Shown: positions 16,247 through 24,718, numbered from the stretch's first letter. The stretch: DNA of 64,000 nt from Coriobacteriaceae bacterium (GCA_902835305.1 CADFMD010000007.1:69394-133393); one strand, 5' to 3'. A program made the numbers and translations. The notes: generated by a model not told the origin, from the letters alone.

Positions 16247-16312
16247 AAGGCGCCCGGCGAGCAGCCTATGCCCGTCGGGTGCCTTGTTAAAAGAAGTAAA
16301 AACTTGCAATTG
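16247..16312. repeat. Terminator-like direct repeat, copy 1 (bglA side)
   Basis: A hairpin, 16247-16259 with 16273-16285 (two G-U pairs), ends bglA. The stretch from GGCGAGCA to ACTTGCAA recurs at about 17775-17858 on the other side of the ATPase gene. The two copies therefore flank that gene directly. Confidence 0.6.
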
Positions 16313-16314
16313 CA

Positions 16315-17580
16315 CTACGGCGCGAGCACATCCAGCGGAACAACTTGGACGCCGCGGTCAGTGACATAGGCTTGTGAACCAAATCCAATGATTACGACTT
16401 TCGAAACTGGCGGGTTGTTTCCGGCGGCAACCATACGCTTCTCGACAGCAATAAGGCTGTCAGACGCCTCTTCGATTTGGGCGGAGCTGAGCTTGATTTC
16501 GACCGGGATCCACGTTCCACCGGGAGCCGCAATGACTGCATCGACTTCTAGATCGCGAGAATCGTGATAGTGATAGAGGCCCATTCCATTTGCCTGCGCA
16601 TAAACCCACAAATCATGAAGGGCCAACGATTCAAAAAGCAGCCCAAGCGTCTTGAAATCTAGCAGCAATGTCGCCGGAGTCGCTCCGAGCGCAGCGGCCG
16701 CCAGTGACGGATCAGCGAGATGATGCTTCTTCGATTCTCTTAAGTGCACGGGAGATCTCATTGCGGGGTTCCATGCGGGAATATCGCGAACGAAACTAAC
16801 CCGAGCGAGAAGGGATATATATGATGCCGTCGTTTGTCTCGATACTTCTCCACCAAGATCGGCTACGAGCGTCTTGAGTGTCGCCAAAGTGGATTCATTG
16901 CGCGCAAGCGATTCGATGACGGCTTTGACCTTTTCAGGGTCGCGGCGAGAGCCGTCGACACGAGACAAATCTTCTTCGGCGACTATGCCGATGTAACGTT
17001 TCGCCATCGCCGACGCAGCCAGCGCATCGCGACCGACCGCCGCGGGCCATCCGCCACGGACAACGTACTCGGCAATCGAGGCGGAATCCAGCGATCCGAA
17101 AGCGCCATTGAACTTTTCGCCAGAAATAATGCCCGACAGCTTAACCGCACCGCTGGATTTCCCAAGCTCGAAAAGCGTCATGGTATCCATGCGCAATTTA
17201 GCGAACCTTCCAGCGCCACTGTGCATCGGCCGTTCATTGTCTCGCGGCGTCGCCGACCCCGTAAATATGAACTGGCCAGGCTCGCCGCCGCGGTTGTCGC
17301 ACTCAAACCGCGCCGCGTCCCAAAGTTTCGGAACCTCCTGCCACTCGTCAATCAGCCGCGGCACCTCGCCTGCAACGGCAAGCGCCGGGTCCGTCTCGGC
17401 ACGCAAGCGATTCTCGAAGTTGCGGGACGGGTCCATGAGAAGGAGCCTGGACGCCGCACGGGTCTCGGCCGTGGTCGTCTTTCCGCACCATTTCGGTCCT
17501 TCGATGAGAACGGCGCCGAATATACCCAGCAGCTGGTCAAGCTCATTTTCGATAATTCTAGTGTAGTACTTCTTTGGCAT
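16315..17580 (-). CDS. AAA ATPase with DUF4143 domain
   Basis: A 421-residue protein of the AAA_14/DUF4143 group. The P-loop GPKWCGKTTT lies near residue 30, a Walker B-like RLIDEWQEVP near 80, and a FTGSA sensor motif follows. The C-terminal half carries the DUF4143 region and ends in a restriction-nuclease-like core with DLEVDAVI and PVEIKLS, an ExK-type pattern. Such proteins are widespread accessory genes of unclear function, sometimes proposed as toxin-antitoxin or defence components. The ATG at 17580 has GGTGAT upstream; an ATG four codons earlier is possible. It differs in codon use from neighbours and is bounded by duplicated flanks, suggesting acquisition. Confidence 0.8.
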   Translation of the reverse strand: MPKKYYTRIIENELDQLLGIFGAVLIEGPKWCGKTTTAETRAASRLLLMDPSRNFENRLRAETDPALAVAGEVPRLIDEWQEVPKLWDAARFECDNRGGEPGQFIFTGSATPRDNERPMHSGAGRFAKLRMDTMTLFELGKSSGAVKLSGIISGEKFNGAFGSLDSASIAEYVVRGGWPAAVGRDALAASAMAKRYIGIVAEEDLSRVDGSRRDPEKVKAVIESLARNESTLATLKTLVADLGGEVSRQTTASYISLLARVSFVRDIPAWNPAMRSPVHLRESKKHHLADPSLAAAALGATPATLLLDFKTLGLLFESLALHDLWVYAQANGMGLYHYHDSRDLEVDAVIAAPGGTWIPVEIKLSSAQIEEASDSLIAVEKRMVAAGNNPPVSKVVIIGFGSQAYVTDRGVQVVPLDVLAP

Positions 17581-17605
17581 AATTATCACCATTGTTTACC
17601 AGTAC

Positions 17606-17662
17606 ATTTAACCAAATATACAGTTACTATTTAACCAAATATCAATTCTTTGGTTAACCATA
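17606..17662. promoter_or_regulatory. Repeated ATTTAACCAAATAT boxes upstream of the ATPase gene
   Basis: The 14-base box occurs at 17606-17619 and 17629-17642, a 23-base period, and an inverted relative, TTGGTTAACCATATT, lies at about 17650-17664. The AT-rich block is unlike its GC-rich surroundings and sits at the promoter position, so an operator is plausible. Confidence 0.45.
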
Positions 17663-17769
17663 TTTACGCATTTCAATTAACGAAACAGATTAAACATGTA
17701 CTGTTTGAGTTGGCACTTGGGAAATCTCTCGCTGGGCAATCCGTTGCTACGGCTGAGGCCTCTTCGTCG

Positions 17770-17858
17770 AACCGACGCCCCCGGCGAGCAACTTATGCCC
17801 GCCGGGCGCCTTGTTAAAAGAAGTGAAAGAAAGCAAAAGAAGTTAAAACTTGCAAAAG
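17770..17858. repeat. Terminator-like direct repeat, copy 2
   Basis: Related to 16247-16312: it shares GGCGAGCA, TATGCCCG, GCCTTGTTAAAAGAAGT and AAAACTTGCAA. The hairpin arms here are better GC matched. A short purine-rich extension (GAAAGAAAGCAAAAGAAG) is present only in this copy. Confidence 0.55.
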
Positions 17859-17893
17859 AAATTAAAGCGGGGGTGAGGGGCGTTTTTAGCTGT

Positions 17894-17937
17894 TTTGGGC
17901 CGCCGCGGCCAGCGGGGGCGGGTCGCGGCGGCCCAAA
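17894..17937 (-). terminator. Terminator of mgtA
   Basis: Perfect 14-bp arms, TTTGGGCCGCCGCG with CGCGGCGGCCCAAA, lie 26 bases after the mgtA stop. On the minus strand a short A/T stretch follows, with no long T run. Confidence 0.6.
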
Positions 17938-17963
17938 CATCCTTGACGAGGGTGCCGGTGAAG

Positions 17964-20732
17964 TTACAGCAGCTCGCCGTGGCGGGCGATGTAGCGGCGC
18001 TTGGCCAGCTGGGTGAGCGCGATGTAAGCGGCGACAATGCCGATGAGCAGCGCGAAGAAGATTGGCGGCAGCGGCATGAGACCCAGCGCATCGGCGATGG
18101 GGCTTGCCGGCAGCCAGGTGACGAGCACCAGGCCCAGCACGGTGAGGAGGCACAGCGCGGGCGCGGCGTGGTCGCGCGGGCGTGGCAGGCGCGGGGAGCG
18201 CAGCATGTGGACCACGAGCGTCTGCGACCACATGGACTCAACGAACCAACCGCTCTGGAAGAGCGCCGCAAAGGCCGCCATGCCTGCGACGTCGCCCGCG
18301 GCGGCAAGCTCTGCCCAGCTCGCGCCCACGGCGGCGGGGCATACCACAAAGAAGAGCACGGCAAAGGTCACGATGTCAAACAGCGAGCTCACAGGGCCCA
18401 GCTCGAGCATAAAGTCCTTGATGGACGCAGCGTCCCAGGCGCGTGGACGGGCAGTCCAGGCGTCATCGACGGTGTCCCACGGCAGCGCGATGCACACGAT
18501 CTCGTAGATCAGCGACAGCAGCACCAGCTGCAGGGCGCTCATGGGCAAAAACGGCAAGAACAGGCTCGCGACGGTCACGGACAGCACGTTGCCAAAGTTG
18601 GAGCTCACCGTGGTCTTGAGGTACTTGAGCAGGTTGCCGTAGGTGCGGCGGCCTTCGATGATGCCGCGCTCGAGCACGCCCAGGTCTTTCTGGAGCAAGA
18701 TGATGTCGGCGGATTCCTTGGCGATGTCGACGGCCGAATCGACCGAGATGCCGCAGTCGCTCGCACGCATGGCGGCGGCGTCGTTGATGCCATCGCCCAT
18801 AAAGCCCACGGTGTGGCCGAGCAGCTCGCGCATGACACGCACCAGACGCGCCTTCTGCAGCGGCGAGAGCTTGGCGAAGAGGTGGGTGTTCTCGGCGCGC
18901 TCGGCAAGTTCGGCGTCATCGAGCGCATCGATCTCGGAGCCGAGCAAGACGTTGCTCGCGTCGATACCGATCTGTTCGCAGACGGTGGCGGCAACGCGGT
19001 CGTTGTCGCCGGTCAGGACCTTGACCGCCACACCCTTGGCCTCGAGCGTGGCGACGGCGCCCGCGGCACTCGCCTTGGGCGGATCGAGGAAGGCCAAAAA
19101 GCCCATCAATACCATGTCGCATTCGTCGGCGATGCCAAACTCGCCCACGCAGCGCGGATTGGTTTTCTGCGCCACGGCAATCACGCGCAGGCCCTCGGCG
19201 TTGAGCCCGGCGACCTGCTTGCGAATCTGGGCGAGCTTATCTTCGGTAAGCGGCTGGGCGGCGCCATCGACCTCGACAAAGGAGCAGATCTCGAGCATTT
19301 CCTCGGCAGCTCCCTTGGTGACCATCTGGGTTTTGCCCTGGGCGTCGGCGACAACTACGCTCAGGCGACGGCGCGAGAAATCGAAGGGCACCTCGTCGAC
19401 CTTGGTATAGCGGTCGCGCAGGCTCTGGCCCAGCATAGAATCGGGCACGACGGTCGAGGGCGTCACATCGGCACGGTCGATGACGGCCAGGTCGATAAGG
19501 TTTTTGAGGCCGGTCTGGAAGAAGCTGTTCAAAAACGCATGGCGCAGCACCCGCGCATCCTCGTTGCCGTCGGTGTTGAGGTAGCGCTCGAGCACGATGC
19601 GGTCTTCGGTGAGGGTGCCGGTCTTGTCGCAGCACAGGACGTCCATCGCGCCGAGGTTTTGGATCGCCGGCAGCTCCTTGACGATAACCTGGCGGCGGGC
19701 GAGGTCCTTGGCGCCTTGCGACAGGCTCGTGGTCACGATGACGGGAAGCATCTGCGGCGTGATGCCCACGGCCACGCTCGTGGCGAACAACAGCGCATCG
19801 ATGACGTTGCCCTTGGTGGCGGCGTTGATGGCAAAGACCGCCGGCGCCATAACGAGCATGAGGCGCACGAGCAGCATGGAGACGCTCGAGACGCCGCGGT
19901 CAAACGCGCTCTTCTCGCCGCGCCCGTTGAGCATCTTGGCGATGCCGCCCAGGTAGGTGTCCGAGCCGGTGGCAACGACAAGCGCCATGGCGGTGCCGTT
20001 TTGCACGGAGGTGCCGGTAAAGACGATGTTCTTGCAGGCAGAGAGTGGTAGCGCGGAGCCGTCGGCACCCTCGACGACGGTGATGGCAGCGGTCTTCTCG
20101 ACGGCCTCGCTCTCGCCGGTGAGTGCGGACTCGATCACAAACAGGTCGCGCGCGGTGATGATGCGGGCATCTGCCGGCACCATGTCGCCGGCAGAGAGGC
20201 GGATTACATCGCCGGGGACGAGCTCGTCGAAGGGGATCTCGACGCGCTCGCCGTCGCGCAGGGCGCAGCAGGTGTTGGAGACCAGGTCCTTAAGGGCCTC
20301 GGCCGCATTGCCGCTGCGGGCTTCCTGGATAAACTTCATGCCGCCCGATACCAGCAGCATGATGCCGATGACGATGACCGTGGAGGGGTCACGCTGCAGC
20401 TCGGGCACGGCGAGCACGTCGATGTAGAGCGAGACCAGTGCGAGGGCGGCGAGGATGCCAGCGAAGGGATCGACGAACGCGTCGGCGATGCGGCGGGCGA
20501 GCGTCTTGGTCGGCGCTTCGATGGTGTTGGGGCCGACGGCGCTCAGGCGCTCGGCGGCGTGCTCGGCGGTGAGGCCGTCGGCTGTGGCGTCGAGCAGCAC
20601 GAGGGCATCCTCGGCGCTATGGGTGGCGGCGAATATGGTGTTCTTGGACATGCCGGTATGAGCGGCGGGGCGCGCCGTGCGGCGGCGCTTGGAGATGGCT
20701 TCGAGTACCGTGGCGGTTTTGAGCATCAGCAT
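17964..20732 (-). CDS. mgtA: Magnesium-translocating P-type ATPase
   Basis: A 922-residue P3B-type ATPase that imports Mg2+. All P-type landmarks are present: the TGES actuator loop (ALTGESE), the phosphorylation site CDKTGTLTED, KGAAEEML in the nucleotide domain, and TGDN plus the hinge GDGINDAAAMR. About ten hydrophobic segments are seen, four before and six after the catalytic core. The start at 20732 follows AGGAGG with five-base spacing. The N-terminal 30 residues are basic and variable. The gene is alone, with a 435-base upstream gap holding a palindromic repeat and a short possible leader ORF, so control by its own leader is possible. Confidence 0.95.
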   Translation of the reverse strand: MLMLKTATVLEAISKRRRTARPAAHTGMSKNTIFAATHSAEDALVLLDATADGLTAEHAAERLSAVGPNTIEAPTKTLARRIADAFVDPFAGILAALALVSLYIDVLAVPELQRDPSTVIVIGIMLLVSGGMKFIQEARSGNAAEALKDLVSNTCCALRDGERVEIPFDELVPGDVIRLSAGDMVPADARIITARDLFVIESALTGESEAVEKTAAITVVEGADGSALPLSACKNIVFTGTSVQNGTAMALVVATGSDTYLGGIAKMLNGRGEKSAFDRGVSSVSMLLVRLMLVMAPAVFAINAATKGNVIDALLFATSVAVGITPQMLPVIVTTSLSQGAKDLARRQVIVKELPAIQNLGAMDVLCCDKTGTLTEDRIVLERYLNTDGNEDARVLRHAFLNSFFQTGLKNLIDLAVIDRADVTPSTVVPDSMLGQSLRDRYTKVDEVPFDFSRRRLSVVVADAQGKTQMVTKGAAEEMLEICSFVEVDGAAQPLTEDKLAQIRKQVAGLNAEGLRVIAVAQKTNPRCVGEFGIADECDMVLMGFLAFLDPPKASAAGAVATLEAKGVAVKVLTGDNDRVAATVCEQIGIDASNVLLGSEIDALDDAELAERAENTHLFAKLSPLQKARLVRVMRELLGHTVGFMGDGINDAAAMRASDCGISVDSAVDIAKESADIILLQKDLGVLERGIIEGRRTYGNLLKYLKTTVSSNFGNVLSVTVASLFLPFLPMSALQLVLLSLIYEIVCIALPWDTVDDAWTARPRAWDAASIKDFMLELGPVSSLFDIVTFAVLFFVVCPAAVGASWAELAAAGDVAGMAAFAALFQSGWFVESMWSQTLVVHMLRSPRLPRPRDHAAPALCLLTVLGLVLVTWLPASPIADALGLMPLPPIFFALLIGIVAAYIALTQLAKRRYIARHGELL

Positions 20733-20814
20733 AGGGTCCTCCTTGTTGAAGGGAGTTAGCGTACGTGTCGTATGTGCTTCAAAAAACCTAGATGTCGCTC
20801 ACGTCATGCTTTCG

Positions 20815-20850
20815 AACCACCACAAAGGGACAGGCACCTTTGTGGTGGTT
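20815..20850. repeat. CCACAAAGG palindromic repeat, copy 2
   Basis: Perfect AACCACCACAAAGG arm and its complement surround a GACAGGCA core. It lies between mgtA and the candidate leader ORF and would form a stable hairpin in the mgtA leader. Confidence 0.75.
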
Positions 20851-20871
20851 TTGACGATCGGCTGTTGGCGC

Positions 20872-20943
20872 TTATGCGCGTGCGGAATCCTCGCGGCGTG
20901 CCGAGGGCGACATGCAGGTTTTTCGACTATGACTGCCTTCCAT
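20872..20943 (-). CDS. Possible 23-codon leader peptide upstream of mgtA
   Basis: An ATG at 20943 is preceded by AAGGAGG with ideal six-base spacing, the best ribosome site in this gap, and opens a 23-codon frame ending in TAA at 20872. The peptide starts MEGSHSRKTC and is rich in Arg and Ser. The stop is about 140 bases before mgtA, and the intervening leader holds a palindromic repeat. In enterics mgtA has a leader peptide (MgtL), but this sequence does not resemble it. It could also be the start of a decayed gene. Confidence 0.4.
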   Translation of the reverse strand: MEGSHSRKTCMSPSARREDSARA

Positions 20944-21167
20944 GGCACACCTCCTTAAGGCCGGGCGCGGCGCGCTTTGGGTATCTCGTACCCGTTACAA
21001 TCCGCCCGTATTCTTGATGAGGGGGTTTGCCGTGTCAACCCCAATGTTTGGAAAACCATTGCCCCTGACAAAGCCTTTACAGAATGCCGAGGCCCCAAAG
21101 CGCGCCCGCAACGCGCCCTGCCTGCGCTAAACTGGAAGGCACGTACGCGATTACGAGAGGAGCCCGC

Positions 21168-21848
21168 ATGGAGGCTTACAAGCAAGAGTTCATCAAGTTC
21201 ATGGTTGAGTCCGACGTTCTTAAATTCGGCAGCTTTACGCTCAAGAGCGGCCGTCAGTCCCCGTTCTTTATGAACGCCGGCGCCTATGTGACGGGCTATC
21301 AGCTCAAGAAGCTGGGCGAGTATTACGCCCAGGCCATCCACGATAACTTTGGCGACGACTTTGACGTGCTGTTTGGACCGGCCTACAAGGGTATTCCGCT
21401 GGCCGTCGTGACCGCAATTGCCTACCACGAGCTGTACGGCAAGGAGGTCAAGTACTGCTGCGATCGCAAGGAGGCCAAGGACCACGGCGCCGACAAGGGC
21501 AACCTGCTGGGCTACGAGCCCCAGGACGGCGACCGCGTGGTCATGGTCGAGGACGTCACCACCAGCGGTAAGTCCATCGACGAGACCTATCCCAAGGTCA
21601 AGGCTGCTGCCGATGTCGAGATCAAGGGCCTGGTTGTGTCCCTCAACCGTATGGAGGTCGGCAAGGGTGGCGTGACCACCGCGCAGAAGGAGATCGAGGC
21701 CAAGTACGGTTTCCCCGTCGCGAGCATCGTCTCCATGGCCGAGGTCGTCGAGACCCTCTACAACCACGAGATCGACGGCAAAGTCGTCATCGATGACGAG
21801 CTCAAGGCCGCTATCGACGCCTACTACGAGCAGTACGGAGCTCGTTAG
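21168..21848 (+). CDS. pyrE: Orotate phosphoribosyltransferase
   Basis: A 226-residue enzyme converting orotate and PRPP to OMP in pyrimidine synthesis. FGSFTLKSGRQSPFFMNAG opens the domain, FGPAYKGIPLA binds substrate, and the PRPP signature VVMVEDVTTSGKS is intact. YCCDRKEAKDHG is the flexible catalytic loop. The ATG at 21168 follows GAGAGGAG. It stands alone here, away from other pyr genes, and ends in a repeat that includes a terminator. Confidence 0.95.
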   Translation: MEAYKQEFIKFMVESDVLKFGSFTLKSGRQSPFFMNAGAYVTGYQLKKLGEYYAQAIHDNFGDDFDVLFGPAYKGIPLAVVTAIAYHELYGKEVKYCCDRKEAKDHGADKGNLLGYEPQDGDRVVMVEDVTTSGKSIDETYPKVKAAADVEIKGLVVSLNRMEVGKGGVTTAQKEIEAKYGFPVASIVSMAEVVETLYNHEIDGKVVIDDELKAAIDAYYEQYGAR

Positions 21849-22015
21849 TTACGGCGTTTTACCAAACGCCGTAACTGCTCGACGCTGCAAACCCGCCAGA
21901 GCGGCAATTTATCATTCAAAAGGCGAGGCATGACCAGAAGGTCAATGCCTCGCCTTTTTCATGCCAACTTGTTCGCCCTGGACGTCGCTCGCTGTCCGTC
22001 CTCTACTTGCGGCGT
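21847..22015 (+). repeat. Composite intergenic repeat with terminator, copy 1
   Basis: A perfect hairpin, 21847-21859 with 21864-21876 (loop TACC), overlaps the pyrE stop codon. It is followed by GACGCTGCAAAC and AGCGGCAAT blocks, then a terminator at 21918-21959 (stem with ACCAGAAGGT at its top and a T run), then CGCTGTCCGTCCTCTAC. The same order appears at 25502-25680 and, without the first hairpin, at 42278-42415. Confidence 0.6.
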
Positions 22016-22036
22016 TGTCTTGCTCCGGATGCGGTG

Positions 22037-22061
22037 GTCATTGGGGACGTTCTTAAATGAC
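22037..22061. repeat. AGTCATT family repeat, copy 2
   Basis: GTCATT and AATGAC arms surround GGGGACGTTCTTA, the reverse orientation of the copy at 5136. Confidence 0.6.
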
Positions 22062-22071
22062 TGCTCGAGAT

Positions 22072-22096
22072 GAGCGTCCAAAAATCCGCGCTCGTT
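22072..22096. repeat. GCGTCCAAAAATCC repeat, copy 1
   Basis: AGCGTCCAAAAATCCGCGCT is repeated, with one base changed, at 22939-22962, so the two copies bracket the regulator gene between them. AGCG and CGCT ends make each copy a small dyad. Confidence 0.5.
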
Positions 22097-22201
22097 CGAT
22101 TGGCGCATGTCTACGCAGCGTAGGTTGTCGAGCCTGGCCTTCAAATGGATACTGACTGTCGAACCGGTTCACTCCATTTCTTCAACTTGATTGGACAGCC
22201 C

Positions 22202-22822
22202 ATGAACCAGACACGGCAAACCAATGCTTCCCATACTTTTTTGGCAGCGCATGCCATCAAGCGGCTGCGCGAAGAGCGCGGCCTCACCCAGCGCGCCCTG
22301 GCGGAAAGCCTTGGCGTGACCGATAAAGCCGTCAGCAAGTGGGAATCCGGCCGCGGCCTTCCTGACATTTCCCTCGTTGAGCCTTTGGCCCAGAGACTCG
22401 GCATAAGCGTGGCTGAGCTTTTGGCTGGTGACATTCGGGCTAACGCCAACCGTGCAGGCAATATGCTCAAAGGCGTCTTTTACGTTTGCCCTATCTGCGG
22501 AAACGTTGTGCACGCGCTCGGAGAAGGCAGCTTTAGCTGCTGTGGCTCCACGATGTTTCCCCAGGAGGCCGAAGAGCCGGACGCGGACCATGCCTTTTCC
22601 ATCGAGCGCATCGAGGACGATTGGTACGTCACGCTCGATCATCCCATGACCAAGGATCACTACATTAGCTTTGTGGCATATGCGACTATGGGCGGCATCT
22701 GCTTTAAGAAGCTCTATCCAGAGCAATCGGTGCAGCCGCGCTTCCATATTACCGGGCGCGGCAGAATATTTCTTTACTGCAACCAACACGGACTCTTTAC
22801 GTCGCTGACGCCTCGCAAATAA
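22202..22822 (+). CDS. XRE-family regulator fused to a desulfoferrodoxin-like (superoxide reductase) domain
   Basis: This 206-residue protein carries an HTH_3 DNA-binding domain (about residues 15-75; LTQRALAESLGVTDKAVSKWE). A desulforedoxin-type iron site follows: C96, C99, C113 and C114. A superoxide-reductase-type domain comes next, with H130, H147 (in DHPM), H153 (in DHY), C193 and H196 (CNQHG), matching the four-His one-Cys set of centre II. The Glu-Lys pair that precedes the first His in active enzymes reads Ala-Asp, so turnover may be impaired and sensing favoured. The start is uncertain: ATG 22202 begins just before the HTH, and ATG 22145 would add 19 residues; neither has a strong ribosome site. 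Confidence 0.8.
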   Translation: MNQTRQTNASHTFLAAHAIKRLREERGLTQRALAESLGVTDKAVSKWESGRGLPDISLVEPLAQRLGISVAELLAGDIRANANRAGNMLKGVFYVCPICGNVVHALGEGSFSCCGSTMFPQEAEEPDADHAFSIERIEDDWYVTLDHPMTKDHYISFVAYATMGGICFKKLYPEQSVQPRFHITGRGRIFLYCNQHGLFTSLTPRK

Positions 22823-22868
22823 CGGCTGTCTATCCGCCCTCCTCATGCGTTCCCAGGGGACCCAAAAT

Positions 22869-22932
22869 GAGCGTGGATAATCTCCCGGTTTTGGCTCGGT
22901 GACGGCCTCAAAGTGGGAGATTGTCCACGCTC
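22869..22932. repeat. GTGGATAATCTCCC inverted repeat, copy 1
   Basis: GAGCGTGGATAATCTCCC (22869-22886) faces GGGAGATTGTCCACGCTC (22915-22932). A second copy is at 47593-47656. Confidence 0.7.
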
Positions 22933-22938
22933 GTTAGT

Positions 22939-22962
22939 TAAGCGTCCAAAAATCCACGCTCG
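22939..22962. repeat. GCGTCCAAAAATCC repeat, copy 2
   Basis: A close match to 22072-22096 on the far side of the XRE-desulfoferrodoxin gene, directly after the GTGGATAATCTCCC repeat. Confidence 0.5.
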
Positions 22963-22965
22963 TCG

Positions 22966-23820
22966 CTACTTGAGCCCGGGCAGGCGGGTGTAGGGAAACG
23001 ATTGCTCCAGGAACTCGGAGCAGCGGGCGTAGTCTTTGGCAAAGTAGCTGCTGTAGAGCGAATCGAGCACGTATTGCACGGCGATGTGGCACGCGAACTG
23101 TGTGATGCGGTGCGTCATGCTCTCGTGGTCGCTCACCGTGAGGTAGGCGGCAAAGCCGGGGTGAATACGCGCGCAATGAGGCGTGCCGATGACGATGGCC
23201 GGGACATGCCGACTGCTGATGATCGGCAAGATGTCCTTGAGGTTGGGGGCAAGGCCGCTGTAGGAGATAGCGATTGCCACATGGTCGGGGCCCGAGGCAA
23301 GCGCCGTGCGCACCTGGGCTTCGGCATTGTCGTGGCACGTCGCACTTTTACCGTCGGAGAGTAGGCGATCGCGGAACATTCCTGCTGGATAGAGGTTGTG
23401 CGAGCCCGTGAAAATATCGACCTGTCGGGCGTTCGCGATGAGCTTGGCGGCGTAGTCGAGCTGTGCGGGGTCGAGCAGCTCCTGCGTCTCGGCCAGCGTA
23501 GTCTGGTAGAGTCCTTCCATACGCTCCATGACCTGCGCGGGGGTGGACGTAGCATCGAAGGGAAAGTCGATGTCCACGTCGCGACGGTTTCCCGCCTCAG
23601 TTGTCAAGCGAATAAGCTCGACCTTGAGATCCTTGAAGCCCTCGAGGCCGAGCTTTTTGCAAAAACGGTGCACGCTCGCAACGGAAACGTTGGTGCGCGC
23701 GGCAAATTCCTTAATAGAAAGCCCGCGGATGTCCTCGCCGATGGCAAGGGCCGCAATGCCGAGTTGTTGCTCGGTGGGGGTGAGGCCCTGCGCCTCGGTA
23801 ATCTTGCGTTTGATATCCAT
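22966..23820 (-). CDS. RpiR-family transcriptional regulator (HTH + SIS)
   Basis: A 284-residue regulator with an N-terminal HTH_6 domain (residues 1-80; SIKEFAARTNVSVASVHRFCKKLG) and a SIS sugar-phosphate-binding domain (about 115-250; VDIFTGSHN and AISYSG). RpiR proteins respond to phosphosugars. The ATG at 23820 has GGGAG five bases upstream; the longer frame adds ten poorly supported residues. It is divergent from the PTS EIIA gene, so it probably controls that gene and perhaps bglA, which has a similar upstream block. Confidence 0.85.
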   Translation of the reverse strand: MDIKRKITEAQGLTPTEQQLGIAALAIGEDIRGLSIKEFAARTNVSVASVHRFCKKLGLEGFKDLKVELIRLTTEAGNRRDVDIDFPFDATSTPAQVMERMEGLYQTTLAETQELLDPAQLDYAAKLIANARQVDIFTGSHNLYPAGMFRDRLLSDGKSATCHDNAEAQVRTALASGPDHVAIAISYSGLAPNLKDILPIISSRHVPAIVIGTPHCARIHPGFAAYLTVSDHESMTHRITQFACHIAVQYVLDSLYSSYFAKDYARCSEFLEQSFPYTRLPGLK

Positions 23821-23883
23821 GCGAACTCCCACACTTGCCAAACCTGGCAAAAAGGAACGGGTTTATTTTGGCACGTTTCGGTC

Positions 23884-23988
23884 GGTATCAGGAAGTGTCA
23901 GGGACGGGGCGGCGGCGGTCCGTGGGCGCGAAAAGAAGTGTCGGGTTTGGCGCGCCCGCTTCTGCCCGTTCCGTGCGCAGACGATACT
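23884..23988. promoter_or_regulatory. Shared control block upstream of crr
   Basis: Resembles 14645-14750 before bglA over about 105 bases, including GGTATCA, AAGTGTCAG, GCGCGAAAAGAAGTG and a terminal GATACT at 23983. The bases just before it (about 23849-23875) resemble one arm of the GGGACAGGTTT repeat at 31671. It may be an operator region or a mobile repeat. Confidence 0.45.
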
Positions 23989-24157
23989 CGGCTTATCGAG
24001 GGTTAATCGACAATATGAGAACCACTGGGGAAAAGGTTTTGGGAAGGGCTTGAAAGGGCTTGCGATTCGAGCCCTCGCCTTAGTATTTTGGCCATTTGGC
24101 ACTATAATCACCATAGGCATGCGCATAACGTTGCGCTGAATCAAGAGGAGAAAACGT

Positions 24158-24694
24158 ATGGGTCTGTTTGACATGTTCAAGAAGAAGGCTGAGCCCGCGG
24201 CTGCCGCTGCTCCGGCCTCCATCTCTGCTTCTGCCGGCGCCGACGTGCTGTGCTCGCCCGTCAAGGGCAAGGTCATCAAGATGGCCGACGTGCCCGATCC
24301 CGTCTTTGGTGGCGAGGTTCTGGGCAAGGGCTGCGCCGTGTGGCCCGAGGACGATCTGGTCTACGCTCCCTGCGACGGCAAGGTGACCGTCACCATGGGT
24401 CACGCCGTGGGCCTGCAGTCCGATAGCGGCATCGAGGTTCTGGTGCACGTTGGCGTCGATACCGTCAACATGAACGGCGACGGCTTCGAGGGCTTCGTCA
24501 AGGCCGACGATGTCGTTAAGGCTGGCCAGCCCATGCTCAAGATCGACCGCGCCAAGATCGCCGCTGCCGGCTACAAGGACTGCGTCGTCGTGGCTGTGTC
24601 CAACACCGCCGAGTTCGCCGACGTCGAGCTCGCCGTCGAGGCTGACTCCGCTGTCTCCGCTGGCGATGCCATCGTCAAGGTCGTCCGCAAGTAG
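24158..24694 (+). CDS. crr: PTS glucose-type EIIA component
   Basis: A 178-residue soluble phosphocarrier of the glucose-specific EIIA family. It receives phosphate from HPr and passes it to EIIB. The domain starts with SPVKGKVIKMADVPDPVF; GHAVGLQSDSG and VLVHVGVDTV are the two signature blocks, and the His in VLVHVG is the phosphorylation site. An Ala-rich linker follows a short MGLFDMFKKK start. Its own strong ribosome site (AAGAGGAG) and a terminator make it a single-gene unit beside the rpiR-type regulator. Confidence 0.9.
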   Translation: MGLFDMFKKKAEPAAAAAPASISASAGADVLCSPVKGKVIKMADVPDPVFGGEVLGKGCAVWPEDDLVYAPCDGKVTVTMGHAVGLQSDSGIEVLVHVGVDTVNMNGDGFEGFVKADDVVKAGQPMLKIDRAKIAAAGYKDCVVVAVSNTAEFADVELAVEADSAVSAGDAIVKVVRK

Positions 24695-24718
24695 TCTGCG
24701 GCAACATAAGGGTGTTTT

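Noticed and set aside
17895..20051. A very long open frame (718 codons) on the plus strand opposite mgtA.
   Set aside because: It mirrors the mgtA codon pattern in GC-rich DNA, has no ribosome site and low-complexity His/Asp/Gly-rich composition. The same applies to the long antisense frame opposite the oxidoreductase at 61690-63693.
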